Positions 49,146 to 61,924 are shown, counted from the stretch's first letter. The stretch: DNA of 64,000 nt from Coriaria nepalensis (GCA_027186245.1 CP114486.1:2728001-2792000); one strand, 5' to 3'. A program made the numbers and translations. Notes: generated by a model not told the origin, from the sequence alone.

Positions 49146-50573
49146 ATGGACACAGCAGCAATATCTGTCCCAAGGGTCGAAACAGTTAATGTCCTAAAAC
49201 CCTCTGCTGCTGCAAGAATGGCTAACACAGCAAACTTACTCCAACCCACTTGGCCTTCATCAAGACCAGACATGGTATCTTTTTCCTCCTCCGGAAAATC
49301 TTTCACCAAAAGCTTTTCAAGCCTTCGAAAAACTCCTTTCTCTAATTCTAGGAACGCTACAGTTTTTCTTACACGCTGCTCCACAAAACCAGGCATTGAC
49401 AGCAACAATGCAACAAATAAGAATCCAGCCATTGAGCTGGACTCAAACTCAACAGCCCAACAACTAGCAGCTCCTGCACCGAACAAAGCTCTGACATCTA
49501 CTTGTTCTAAAGGTTTGGTATTCGGTTTGGGTCCTAAGAACTCCTGGGATAATGGAGAAATTGGAACCCCTGTAGTGAAAAGATACATTGGGGACAACGA
49601 AGAAAGGTGGTACATGTGGTACCATGGAAAGTCAGATGTAACCACTTCAGATTCAATTGGATTGGCAGTTTCGAGCAATGGAATTCACTGGGGAAGAGGA
49701 GAAGATCGTGTCAGATCTTGTGGAGATGCAGGGTTGGTTATGGATTGTAGAAAGAATTGGTGGGCTTTTGATACAGAAAGCATTAAACCTTCTGAGCTTG
49801 TACTTATGTCCAGCTCAATGTATAGTGCAGTCTACTGGCTTTATTACACCGGATATAGTTCTGAAGAAGTGATTCTTCCAGATGATAAGAAAGATGAAGA
49901 AAATCACACACCCCGTAAAATTTTCAAGTCCCTTCCTGGCTTAGTGTGCAGCCAAGATGGAAGGCATTGGGCCAGAATCGAAGGGGATCATCACTCAGGG
50001 TCATTGTTAGATGTGGGGTCAAGCAACGAGTGGGATTCATTATTTATTGCTAAACCTCATGTTGTCATACATGGCAGTGATGACCTCAGAATGTATTATC
50101 ATTCATATGACATCGAAACCAAGACGTTTGCTATTGGAGTTGCAAGATCTAGAGATGGTATCAGATGGGTGAAGTTGGGAAAGATTATGGGAGGAGGTTC
50201 AGAGGGTACTTTTGATGAGTTAGGGGTCAAAAATGCATGTGTAGTGAAAAACCAAAAAGGGGGAAACTATATGATGGCATATGAGGGAGTTTCTACAGAC
50301 GGAAAGAAAAGCATCGGGCTAGCAGTATCTCCAGATGGGCTTAAGAACTGGACGAGGATTCAAGAAAACCCAGTTTTAAAGTCTTCAGAAGATGATGGAT
50401 GGGACAATAACGGAGTGGGATCTCCATTTTTGGTTCAAATGGAGGGTAAAGTAGATGAATGGAGATTGTATTATGTAGGAGTTGGACATGGGGGAGAGAC
50501 GGGGATCGGAATGGCAGTTTCAGAAGGAAGTAATACAGGAAATTTTAGAAGATGGGAAGGATTTCATTTGTGA
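49146..50573 (+). CDS. Plastid-targeted five-bladed beta-propeller, glycosyl hydrolase-like
   Basis: A single-exon frame of 475 residues. The first about 90 residues are Ser- and Arg-rich with few acidic residues and look like a chloroplast transit peptide. After it, five repeats of an aromatic strand followed by a small strand ending in DGxxW can be read. They are YMWYHG with GLAVSSNGIHW (156-182), LYYTGY with GLVCSQDGRHW (232-275), MYYHSY with GVARSRDGIRW (316-341), MAYEGV with GLAVSPDGLKNW (377-402) and LYYVGV with GIGMAVSEG (441-461). That count fits the five-bladed fold of GH32/43/62-type enzymes. WDNGEIGTP (134-142) and WDNNGVGSP (419-427) mark related blade edges. Substrate and catalytic acids cannot be named from sequence alone. 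An enzyme or a non-catalytic sugar-binding protein is possible. Confidence 0.8.
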   Translation: MDTAAISVPRVETVNVLKPSAAARMANTANLLQPTWPSSRPDMVSFSSSGKSFTKSFSSLRKTPFSNSRNATVFLTRCSTKPGIDSNNATNKNPAIELDSNSTAQQLAAPAPNKALTSTCSKGLVFGLGPKNSWDNGEIGTPVVKRYIGDNEERWYMWYHGKSDVTTSDSIGLAVSSNGIHWGRGEDRVRSCGDAGLVMDCRKNWWAFDTESIKPSELVLMSSSMYSAVYWLYYTGYSSEEVILPDDKKDEENHTPRKIFKSLPGLVCSQDGRHWARIEGDHHSGSLLDVGSSNEWDSLFIAKPHVVIHGSDDLRMYYHSYDIETKTFAIGVARSRDGIRWVKLGKIMGGGSEGTFDELGVKNACVVKNQKGGNYMMAYEGVSTDGKKSIGLAVSPDGLKNWTRIQENPVLKSSEDDGWDNNGVGSPFLVQMEGKVDEWRLYYVGVGHGGETGIGMAVSEGSNTGNFRRWEGFHL

Positions 50574-52200
50574 ATATAGCTGTACAGTAAGCATATTTCG
50601 ACTAATTTTTCCTATTAAACTGTATTTCAACTCATAAGATTATAAATTATGACAAAATTCAATGTCAATTTGATAATACATTAGCTCGGAGGCTTATATG
50701 ACCTAATCCTTTAGTTTTTACAAAGCAAGAAATAGACATTCGTAAATCCTACTATCGAAATGGAAACACATCACAACTATATTACACTTAAACAATCAAG
50801 TCCAAAAGGAGGTATCTGGTTCTTCTTTAGCAAGGTGGTGTTATGGCAGAGTCGGAGTCCAGTACAATCCATAAATCATCCAGACTAAATCAATTTACTG
50901 AAGTAAAATTGTAAGATTATTACCCCTACCAATTTACCAATAACCAAAACCAACACATCAAAATCTACCAAAACTGATGTTCTATACAAACTAGGTGACT
51001 ACTTCAATCACTACCTCATAGGCCGTTCTCGTTTTCTATTTCTTACTTGCCTTAAGATTGCATCAAACCATTAGTTCTAATTCTCTTATTCACCAACATT
51101 ACCACCACAGGTGAGCTTGAATTCCCCTTCCATTTTAATCTGTCGATCAACTATTTCCTAGCAATAACGGTTCCATTCTGCTTTCATACGTTTCTCTCTC
51201 TAATGTTAATCCACTTCTGTACTGATCAACTCTTTCTTAGCTATAACGAATTCATTCAGATTGCCTACGCTCCTCTCTCTAATGTTTTCTCCACCTCTAC
51301 ACTGATCAGAATTTTTTATATGAACTTCAAACATATGCATCATCTTCACTACAACACAAACATAAAATTTCTAGAGAATAAATCCAGTTCCAGATTCAAA
51401 TCAAGGAGAGAGAAAGGAAAAACGAAACGAAATCTCAAGACAATGAATCAACAATGAAGAGCGGAAAAGTAAAACTAGTATTACCTTTCGATCTGAGAAA
51501 TAACTAGAAATTGCAGCTCTAGACTGGCAGCTTCTTCAGCGTGAGTGATAAGACGGAGCTTCCTCCATCATTCCGATAAATTTTTCTCAGAACTCTTAAA
51601 AAATTCGTTTCTGACCAACGGAAGGGATTCTAACTGAGAAAAAGAAGAGGTAAAGTTACACATCTCAAAACAGTTTTCTGATTTTTCATGTTTTGTTTTG
51701 TTTGTATTTTCTTTTAAGATTTGTCTTATATTCAAAATCCACCATCAGTCTTCCATACATGTTTCTTAGGCCCGCCATCATTCTTCCGGCATCAATAGTG
51801 GGTTGAAAATTGGACATAGATTAACCTACGGGCCGTCATCAATCTTCCAGTATCAACAGTAACTTAAGAACCGGACGTAGATTGATTAGATGTTAATAAC
51901 TAAGAATATTCTAAACTAGCTCGAATATCTTCGAAAATTGCCTAAAGAAACTGTGACTACTACTACGTTGGTCGTGTAATATATTTGTAAGCAAAGTGGA
52001 TGAATTATATGATTTGTATATCGTGTCATGTGTGCTGATGCTAGACGTGACTACTAAAAAAATTGATTCAACGTGTTCTGTATGAAGTATTAACACACTT
52101 TTTATATCAACATAGCATTTTCACAACTATAGATGGAATCCATCAGTTTAAATCACTCATTCAAGGAAGAAAGCTGGTGCAATGCAATAACGGATCGACA
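50574..52200. other. Spacer with a possible minus-strand noncoding transcript
   Basis: There is no supported protein gene. On the minus strand, 51480-51660 resembles a leader exon ending in GATCGAAAG|GTAATA. T-rich, 3'-end-like sequence lies at 50600-50900. Several frames here are short and without similarity. Confidence 0.3.
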
Positions 52201-52234
52201 ATGAATAGGAAGATAATTCCTGGATATTAACCAT

Positions 52235-53509
52235 TACATATACAATCTGGAAGGATGGGAGCCCAGCAAGTTTCCGGAACTTCTCGTAAGACCAGGATGG
52301 GAGCCTCACCCATGTTGGAAAAAACCTTTTCCACAATGCTCTTGTCCCTTCAATTCCAACAGTCTTCACTAAACAGTCATAAGAACCGCTATACCGAACC
52401 ACACCATACCGGCCAGCTCTCTGGTTCATCATCCTGGTCTTGACCGCACCAGCCAGACAACTCAAAGCCGTTGAACAAAGCTCTGAAACAAGAGAAGCCA
52501 AGGTGTGGGCAAAGATATTGTCACCTGCTATTTGATTCATTTGATTCTTAAGGACAAAACTCTTTGCATGATCCTAGCAAGCTAGATCCCCCATGTTGAC
52601 CAGGAATGCCCTCTGTACGTTGGGGAAAACATCTTTCCAAAGCCCCTGGACCCGAACGATCTTGGATAAAGCGTCGAAAGTGCCCGAGTATTTGGGTTGA
52701 AGAGCTTGACTATCGGCTTATATCCTAACCTTGATGAGATCAGTTGGGCTTGCTACTATCTGTGCTACTAAATGCAGAGACGAGGAAGTATTGTTACTTA
52801 ACAGACTGAAATCAAAGGAACAGAAGAAGGTACTTGAAGAAAGAAGATCATCCAATCAAAATCAAATCCAAGTAAATGAATTCTTAATCTATGCCAATAT
52901 TGACAAAGGGAAAAATCATTTCATTCCAAAAGAAAGCATCTCCAGAACTTCTTATCTAACAAAAATAGAGCTTGCAGAACCACCAGCATTTAACAGAAAG
53001 AGTAAACATGGAAACCTAAAATATCAATTTGGGTAGCGGAAAACTCGGGGTTATTATTATGGATGTGAAATGAATATTTCCAATAATATGAAAATTCAGA
53101 ATATTCACTCATTTTCATGTATCGCAATTCGTTCTCACAAGACCTTAAAGCAGAATAACAGAGAAAAACTAATTACCTGAGCGATTGAGCCAGAGATTCC
53201 ACCGACGAGAGCCTTGACGGAGAGAGGAAGGGGGGAGGAATTGTCGCCTCCATGAGAGACGCGTCCTAGGTGCTCGTAATCGACAATTCAAAGAGGCGTA
53301 TAAAAAAAGTGTCGAAGAATGGCCGGTGACAAGCCCTTATAGAGTCCGAGAGGGCCTTGCTGCCTTACGATTTCAGAGGCGACTCGGAAGGCGTTTGTTG
53401 AGCAAGTGGAGGAGAGAGACTCGCCGTGGAGCTGGAGCCTCGTCTTCATCAGGTCGACTGGGAAGGTCGTCGCCTCGGCCACCATTGCTGAGAGCGATGT
53501 CAAGGCCAT
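52235..53509 (-). pseudogene. Mitochondrial uncoupling protein 3-like carrier, pseudogene
   Basis: The minus strand encodes most of a UCP3-like (At1g14140) mitochondrial carrier in two or more exons, 53177-53509 and from about 52760 down to 52240. Landmarks of the repeats are TFPVDLMKTRLQLHGE, LGLYKGLSPAILRHFFYTP, SVKALVGGISGSIAQ, YSGTFDALSKIV, VQRAFLVNMGDLAC and SYDCLVKTVGIEG. Three stops interrupt it: TGA at 53288-53290, TAA at 52718-52720 and TAG at 52574-52576, each where the family has Arg, Gln and Tyr. The third carrier signature, normally PADVVKTRMMNQ, reads LAGAVKTRMMNQ. A few residues are deleted before SYEKFRKLAG. The intron is retained, so it is a decayed gene copy rather than a retrocopy. 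Confidence 0.85.
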
Positions 53510-54049
53510 CTTCTTCGATGTGATTTCTTCTTGCTCGTGTTCTTTCTTCTTCCAATGTCAGGGAACTGTGAGAGCGTGTGTCAAAAATAAAAGGGTAAAC
53601 GTCGTCGGTTGAAAAGACGATTTCTCCCGCCCTTTCTTTTTCTGTCAATTGAGTAGCATGATCCTAACCCTCGATTGGTCCAGAGGGCAGAAAAACGGTG
53701 TCGTTTCAAGTTTGCAGTTTTTCACTAATCCACTCTTCCCTTCCTCTTATATCTAATTCAACATTTGGTTTATATTCAAATTACAATATGGTTCATATGT
53801 AAAGTTAAATTCTTCTACATCATCAATGATAGAAACATGATTCGACTGGTAAATCCAAAAAGAAAAGGGATAACAAGTGCATAAAGTTGCGACAGACTTT
53901 GGTTAAAATAGGTATATAAAAATCAATGTTCACCTATAAATCACCACGACAAAAAATTCATAATAGAATTAAAATATTTATACAGACAAAACACTTGATG
54001 TCCTAACGAAGTAAGTTACTTGCTCATCTAAGAACAGTCCCAAGAATGA
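53510..54049. other. Spacer between the UCP3-like pseudogene and the EMB1579-like gene
   Basis: The former promoter side of the pseudogene and the 3' untranslated region of the EMB1579-like gene meet here. No other gene is seen. Confidence 0.5.
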
Positions 54050-57000
54050 TCAAAATCCGACCATTCTTACAAGCTTACCGTAAAGGATACGGTCATCCCT
54101 TCCGGTATTGCTCTCCAACAATGCACTTTGTACAAGTTCCTGATGCAGAAAATACTTAATCATGAGTTCAAACCAAATAAAGTAAAGTACTCTGATCAGA
54201 GTATTAAGGGGTGGAAAAAAATAGATTTCTTCTTACCTTCACATCCCTGTGAGAGAGGAACTTCCCTAAGCTGTGAATAATCACCCTTAAATCTTCAACC
54301 TGGCCAATAAAAAGAAGATAGTAACAAATCTCAATCATCAGAAAATCAGGAGAAAAGACAAACCAAAAAATAAATTAAAAAGATGTAAATGTTACCCTAA
54401 TGAAGCCAGCTTGATTTCGATCAAAAAATCTGAAAGCCTGTTTCAATGATCTAGCATGAATACAGTTTCAAAGAGTAGTCCCTAACGAAGAAATTAGGAG
54501 TAAACACTATACAGAAAAAGACCTGAAGGAGTTCTTTATCGAAAGTAGCCTCTTTTGGAGGAGAAACTTCCTTCTTTTTCGTCTCAGTTTCTGACTCTTT
54601 TCTTTCCGACTCATCCTTATTCGGTTCCAGCTTAGGGTCCAAAGCTTTCAAGTCCATAGATCCTGCAGCTTCATCCTTCTCACTACCTTCCATCTTGTTG
54701 AGCTCAGTATTTATGTGCGTCTTCCCCTCGTCATCGCACTATTTATTAAGATTGCAAAGTAAGCATGACAAAAAGTCAGAACCTACAATATGAATAGCAT
54801 GGTAGGGATAAAACTAAAAAATCAATGAGCATTTTTCAGATTGGGTAATCCGTGTTGTGGTTACATTGTGAGGTAAGAAATGACAGCCAAACTCTTAGAA
54901 TGATAATACTTCTTTAAGAATCTATAACAGTGCGAGAGAGAGAGAGAAAAAGAGACTCTTGCCTCTTTAGACGACTCATTCTGAGGACTATCATCCTCCA
55001 TTTCTTCATACTCTTCGGGATCTTCCTCTGGATCTTCTTCGGGATCTTCCTCATTATCTGTTTCACTTTCTGTCTTCACGTCCTCTATAGGATCAGCATA
55101 TTTATCCTCCTCAACCTTAGTTTTTTCTTCATCTGGTTGAGAAGGACTTGTTTCAGATTTACTTGATTCCTTTACAGCAGGAAGCTCACTGGTTTTCAGA
55201 CGTTTTGTTGGCACCTTTTGGTCATTTTCTTTTCCGACTTTTTCCCATTGCCTCTTTTGCATATTTCTATCGGTTACAAATTTCACTCGCAATTTCTGCA
55301 AACACATTTATAGCAAGAAACAAAAGAACATAGATTATGATGTCCTGCATTAGAATCGAAATAGTTTTACATCGGGAAACTGCCTGCCACATAGGATAAT
55401 ACTGACCTGCAGGAAAGCTAAAAGACGACATCCCATCTGATATTGAAGCATTTCATGCAGTGACTCGGCAAATAATGAAAGCTGCAAAATAATCACACAA
55501 CTTGTTATGAAGTACTAACCAGTAATACCCTTCGAGTATTCTATCAAATCCTAACAAAACAAGCAATTCATCCGAAAAGAGGGAACCTCGAATGTTGACT
55601 CTTCAATGTCCTTAGCAGTATAGCCCAAGAGCGACTCTAGAGAAAGTGATATTGACCATAGCTGTTGCAGAAATTTAGATTATTAAAACAGCCAACAGGG
55701 AAAATTAAAAAGTTGCATGGAAAGCATCGAATGTGTGCTTTAAATACCCTACTTTAGAGTCTTTGCCCAACTTTGTTTTTAGAATGAATCCAGGACGAGG
55801 AGGTTCTTCAGACTTCTTTTTCTCTTTCTCAATTTTTGACTTTTCCCCATCTTTCAACTTTTCTCTTTTTCCATGATCAGCATCATTTTTAGAGGTTTTC
55901 TGCTTGTCAGCCTCAAGCACCACTTTAGCCCCAGAGCCAATTTTGCTGCCACTTGCCTTTCCATCCGTCTTGTCCTCCTTGTTAGGATTTTTTGGCTTTG
56001 TTTTAGCAATTGTCTTCTTTTCTGTCTTTTTTACCTCCTTCCCTGGAGTTTCTGCTTCACTGGTGCTCTTCCCTGTATTTTCAGTCACCAATTTCTCATC
56101 CTTATCTCCATCTTTATTCGTGACATTTGCCCCATCATTCAATTCTTCTCCAGAAATCTTTCGTTTGGGTACCCTCCTAAGTACTTTCTTCTTTATAAAT
56201 GTTTTTGTAACACTATCTTGCCTCACTGCCACCACGTTATTGGGATCTGCTCCATCCTTTTGTTTATCTTCAATGCTATCGCCTTCATTTTCTGCTTTTG
56301 TTTTTCCTGGAGCAGTTTTTACTCTCTTAATAATCTTTTTCCTCACAGAAGTTTTAACCCCAGCGGGTTCAGCAGACAATTCACCTTGTTGACCAGAAAT
56401 CTCTGAGTTCAAATTCTTCTCCCCATTGCCTATCTCATCCACCTTATCATTCTGTTTGGTAGCAGAATCAGTAGCTGTAGTCTTAGGAGCAGCTTTCTGT
56501 TTGACAATCTTCTTTATGATCTTTTTCATCCCAGGCTTCAAAGTTGTTGGAGTGTTAGAGGCTTCACCCTGCACTTTTTTCTCGGTAGTATCTCCTTCTA
56601 CACCCGATTCATCTCCATATTTCTTCTCAATTTTCTTTTCACTTTCTTCACCCTTGTCATCACTCTTTTTGACATCTTTTCCATCTCTCTCTCTTTTGCG
56701 GACATCTGCTTGTTCGGAGGCTGCTGACTCTTGCTTTTTCTCTGGTCTGTCTACCTTTTTTCCATCTTTAAAAAATTTCAGAAAAGGAGTTTACATAAGT
56801 TAGACAAGGAAACAATGCCGAGAAAAATTGGGCTTTTTGTTTAAATAATAAATCTGGTAAATTTACCTTCCAGCCCTTCCTTCAGCTCCCTAGACCTCTG
56901 AAGAATTAACACCTTATGTTAGTGTCCACAAAAGGGAAAAATCAACTGTAAAGAGTTTCATGGAGTGAAGAAGACTCCAGAAGAACTTAAGATTAAACAT

Positions 57001-60000
57001 CAACTTGCATTTTTTCACTACATTGAGATGGTTTCATAGCGGAGGCCAAGTGCTCAACCATAAACAAAATTTTGAGTTGAGTTTATTATTCCCCCAAAAG
57101 CATCTGTGTAATCAAATAAGCGGGCATGCATACTGGTGTACATAGATACATCTCTTGAAAATAATTAGGAAGTTAATCAGATGGACGGTATGGGAAAATG
57201 TGAATCATCATTCCAAAGAATCCAAAAAAGTAAATCACAAACCTCTTTTTTCAAAGAAAGTTGCCTTTCTCTCTCTACAGCCTTTTTGTGAGCAAGCCAT
57301 TGTTCTCGCCAAGTATCCAATGAAGGGAGACACTCGGACAAATCTGGAACAAAGAGCACAGTGACCTCTTTATGGCTAAAAAATCCATCTTTTCCAATTC
57401 TATCATAGTGAATCTGCAAAAACCAATAATATCTCAACATTTAAGGAGCTATGAAATTGAAAGAATGATGAAAGCTAATTAGATATATAAAATGTGAAGT
57501 GCCAAGCATAAAAATCAAATTCAATAATATCACGGTTGTGCCTACCTCCAGAAAACGATTCCATTGGTGACAGTTTTGTAAATCAAGATGTGAAACATCC
57601 TTTGCATGTCTGAGGATTTAGATTACTACAGTCAGATCAAGAAATCATGACTAGTAGATACACCCATAAAAGAAACTGATAACACAAACCTAAGAGCTGT
57701 TTGAATTAATGAGATATCATCGACCAAAGGGTCACCACCGTCTGATGATTTCCATGGACCACCAATCGCCATAAACCTGTGATCCTTTTTAAGGATGGCA
57801 AACCTAAGTATATTGCTGATATGGGGTATGCGGCCATCAGAAAGTTTTTCAGATGACAAGTCCTCAAGAGCAGTTTTACTGAGTCCACTCATCAGAATAA
57901 TCTGAAGCAAGACAGGGCATGCACTATTATTACTAGGGTAGCAGCAACTTGGATATATTTTTTATCTTTATGAGTTTGAAAAGAGAAAAATTACTCCAGG
58001 AAAAAAAATTACGGATCAATCACATCATGAAGAAAATAAGTTAGCATTTCAATCTTATCTAGGGTAAGAATTATGAAAATTTTGTAAATATAATGGTTAT
58101 GTATCTCATACCTTAGCATTCCAAATTGTATTCACAGGTTCTGGTTTCTCAGTTTCTTTAACCAAAGCTTCGGAAGATGGCTCTTTTGAATCTGCTGCAC
58201 TCCCTTCTTCAACAAAATCATGCTCAAAACTGTTACAATAGAAAAGTTACTAAAATATTATTCTCTGTCATTTATTACATACTTTAATTTAGGATATCTT
58301 CGTCCAATGTCTTTCTTTGTTTCCATTTTAAATCCAGATTAATAATTGAAATTTGCATATGTAGTTGTATCAGAACAGATGGACTTCAAGCAAGTAGCAG
58401 AACACATGTAGAGTTAACACTCTATGATTATACAAACACCCAAACTTGCACACAAAGCCCAAAGGATAGAAAAACATTAATACTATAATCTATTTCAAAA
58501 AAGTACCACAGAATATCTCAAACTATGTAACTAATACCTGACAGGAGTGTGGATAGAAAGCTTAAGTTTTTCCTTTGGCCAATTGACAACAACCTACAGC
58601 AAATTGTAATTTCATAATTAGATACTTATCCGAATATATAGTCAGAAATCTCAGGGAATAGAGATAAAGGAAAAAGATAAACCTTAGAAAATTCAGGGGA
58701 TACAAAAAGCCGGGGATATCTCTTGTCAATTGACAAATAATCCCTCTCTACTTGAACCACGCTGGATGAATGGACCTGAGAATTCATGAATTTTATCAGT
58801 AAAAGAACAGAATCAGAAACACAACCAGTGAAGGTAAAAGTAACAGGATGTTAGAAGAAATGAAAAAGTGCAAGTAGTGAAGTAGACAATGTTTCTTATA
58901 TCCCCTCAGCGCCCTCATGTCTTTCTCCAAACCAGTGTTTCCCCCTCAATGTCCTCACTGTTCATTAACAGTAAACTAACAGAAACTATAAGTAAGAAAT
59001 CAATCTGTGATTGGGGAACATGGGTTTACCAGATTCCGGGCTAGAGAAATCAGACAAAGTCTATTGAATCCCAAAGGTTGGCAACACTGTCTCAATGGAA
59101 GATAATATCCAGATTAACAGAGAGGTGATAGAGATGGGGACGAAATGTTCAATTGAAAAATGGTGCCAAGAAAGAATACAAAGAGGCAATGTGATAGAAG
59201 TCAAGCCTATGAAAAACAAGCGGAAGTAGTCCAGAAATAAGGGTCAAGTGATCACCAGCCATTGATAAGGACAGCCTTTTTTTTTTCCTTGTGAGAAGAG
59301 AGGAAGTTCATATGATAGACTACTCAAGGTTCAAGAAATCACAGAATTCAAACACTTAATCCTAGATCCAACAAGACAGTGCAGGTTGAGAAGAACAATG
59401 TTGCTTCGAAGCAAGCATTTCAATCTCAAAATGCCCAGCTGAATACCCAGTCGATAGAGGCAATTACTTGAAGAGAAAAAAAAGCTCTTGATAATCTAAC
59501 TACCGAGCTCTAGTACTGGTCCTTTACCTTGCAGATATATTCTCTCCTTTTTTCTTCCACAGGTGAACGACGCCTTCAGCATTAAAGAACACCAAGTTAG
59601 ATTACAAATCCCGCAAAGCAGCAGTATGGAGAACTAGACAGGATGGAAATAATAAAAATATCAAGATCCACCTATACGCCATGTCACGATGCGGGGGAGA
59701 ATCTCGCCGCAAGGGTCTCCCCTCCTTAGACAAAGAGGACCCACGTCGGTCCTTCGACACCCTGGGCGGAGGAGTACGTGTCCGCCTAAACTCAAGTCCA
59801 CGTCTGCTCTCTCGCTCTCTTTCCTTGTGTCGTTCCAAAGCACGTTCTCTTTCGCGCTCTCTCTCTCGTTCACGTTCTCGTTCCCGATCCTTCTCCCTCT
59901 CTCTGTCTTTCTCTCTCATGCGCAAACGCTCCCTTCTACGCTCCTCTTCCCTAAGCTCGAATTCTCGGAGATAACCAGCTCTATCATCCTTATGCTCATC

Positions 60001-61924
60001 GTTCCTTGGATAATTACTACGAGCTAACAAGCTATTTGAATATTCTGATTCGAGAGATGTGCCATGGAGTCCTTTTCCGGTAGCATAGTCTCTGCCAGGA
60101 GGAAGGCTTACTCCATATCCGGGATTCGACGAACTTTGAGAATAGATGAGTTCATCTATATTTCTCTGTGGAGCAGCACCTAATATCGATGCAGAAGGCA
60201 GTCCACTGTATGACGAACTAAGAGATGATATATTGCGAGGATCAGAATCTACTCTTTCTCCGTAAGAGAGAAGATCTTGGGTAGAATGCCGACTAGCAGC
60301 AGCCCTTGCTGCAAGATAATCATTTTGTCTGCCAGAAATGTGCTGCTACTCAGTGTTGTAAGAGACAGATTACAGTATTTGCTCACAGAGTCTTACTACC
60401 ATTTACAGAAGGTTTACTTAAAGACACGAGAGAAGTTTTCAATATTGGAAAAACGGATATATTCACAATTTTCTAGTAGTGGTTATCAAATGCAAATCAC
60501 CAACTATTCACTCGCAAGAAGAAGAAAATATTACAATAAAATCACAGAAGCAAATACCTTGAACTCCCATCAAGGGTGCTCGATTGTAGCGACTGCACTT
60601 TTAGCAATTGTTCTTGTCGAAGTAGGGCAGCCGAATCAAGGCGATCATAGATGTCAGGCTGTCAACAAAAATGGACAGATAATATAATATTATGAGATTA
60701 TTTAAGCTGCAGTAGAAATGTTACATGGCAACAAATTTTACATCAAAAAATAAAAAACAAAAAGCAATACTTGATGCTGATGACCATAACCAACTGTTTC
60801 AGCAAATCTTCCTGTTGGCTCACTTTGCAAGTCCCTTCCCATATAAGCACTTTGCCGCTCACTATACTGCCGTCTGTCAATAGCAGAATACTCAGGGATC
60901 TTCTCAGCGAACAAATGGTCACTTTTATGACCATATCCATGGCTTGAAGTGGGGACATATTCAGATACAAACTTAGGGGAATCTGTGATAGCCGAGGCAT
61001 AGCCACCATGTCCTTCCAAAGCTGAAGGTCCAGCCCCTTTTGCAGAAGAACCCTATAAAATGAAACATTATATTAAGCAGAAATGTGTGTGAGACTGATT
61101 GATCTGAAAAAAAATCAACAAGCAATAAACCCAAGTACAGAAAGTTAGACAACAGAAGAATCATGGATTGTAGAAAAAATAGAATTACGAGAAAGCACAA
61201 AAACAAGGAAGATGTAGCATCATAACAACTAGAACATAAATGTGCAAGCACTATATTATATTCAAAGAGATAAATAGAATATTCCATTTACCACTTCAAA
61301 ACTAAAATGAAAAATAGCAAAGAGGCCTGCAGGAAAGTAAAGTAATTGACCTGTGGGGCAGTACTCAAAGAAGCTGACCCATACGCTGAACTATACATCC
61401 CTCCATAATGACCAGCAGTTGATGAATGAGGCCTATAACCAGTAGCATCTGCTTCCTGAGAAGCACCCAATGTCAATGTATGGCGAGAAGCTAAGGATTG
61501 TTGGGGTCCACCATCAGATACCCCGACTGAATTTCCAGCATAAAGATTTCCCAACTACAAAAAACCAAAAAATTGGAACTAATATGAGCCAATAGATATT
61601 TAACATGTGAATTTACAATGTTAGAGACAGACCGGAAGTCACCCATATAAAGGGGTAAGAGAACATAGAGAATAAAACAGCAACTGAGATTTCCAAACAA
61701 AGTTGATGATTAACATGGTTCCATAAGGGGAAAGAGACATACCAAATGGAAACACTCAAATTTAACCCAGTTGTTATAGTAGGGAGTTAATTGGGAGAAA
61801 GTTTATATTGATGTAATCATCGGTGAAAATTGAAACCGCATAGACAGCTTACATTTTGAATATACGCAGATTGCCCAGGATATGATTGCTGACCATACGA
61901 ACCACTCCCTCGGGACGAATACAT
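54050..61924 (-). CDS. EMB1579/RSA1-like nuclear protein (CCAR1/DBC1-related)
   Basis: Twenty-one coding exons on the minus strand join in phase to 1337 residues, the size of Arabidopsis At2g03150. In order: 61853-61924, 61351-61554, 60771-61052, 60558-60658, 59672-60328, 59528-59573, 58683-58775, 58538-58593, 58112-58229, 57690-57901, 57546-57609, 57243-57413, 56867-56897, 55753-56765, 55587-55661, 55407-55481, 54963-55295, 54523-54738, 54396-54437, 54237-54299 and 54050-54139. The N-terminus (MYSSRGSGSYGQQSY) is a Gly/Ser/Tyr low-complexity region. An Arg-Glu repeat block, a LAIKA-like strand (YPRLFVSPEFSKVVVNWP) and an inactive-Nudix DBC1 domain (LKKDHRFMAIGGPWKSSDGG) follow. Lys-rich KKIIKK repeats and acidic DPEEDPEE repeats come next. 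The end is EF-hand-like (FDRNQAGFIRVEDL). The Arabidopsis protein is needed for embryo development and salt tolerance. Exon 17 uses a GC donor. Confidence 0.92.

Noticed and set aside
49085..49678. Minus-strand open frame of 197 residues
   Set aside because: Antisense of the Ser-rich transit peptide region of the propeller gene; no family similarity.
53326..53648. Alternative frames over the first exon of the UCP3-like copy
   Set aside because: Only the minus-strand carrier frame shows family motifs; the others are shadows.
55873..56803. Long plus-strand open frames, hydrophobic and Phe/Ser-rich
   Set aside because: They are the antisense of the Lys/Glu-rich exon of the EMB1579-like gene; such composition produces open antisense frames.
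59681..60027. Plus-strand Ser/Arg-rich frames resembling an RS-domain protein
   Set aside because: They are the complement of the Arg-Glu repeat exon on the minus strand; the minus-strand frame splices into the full protein.
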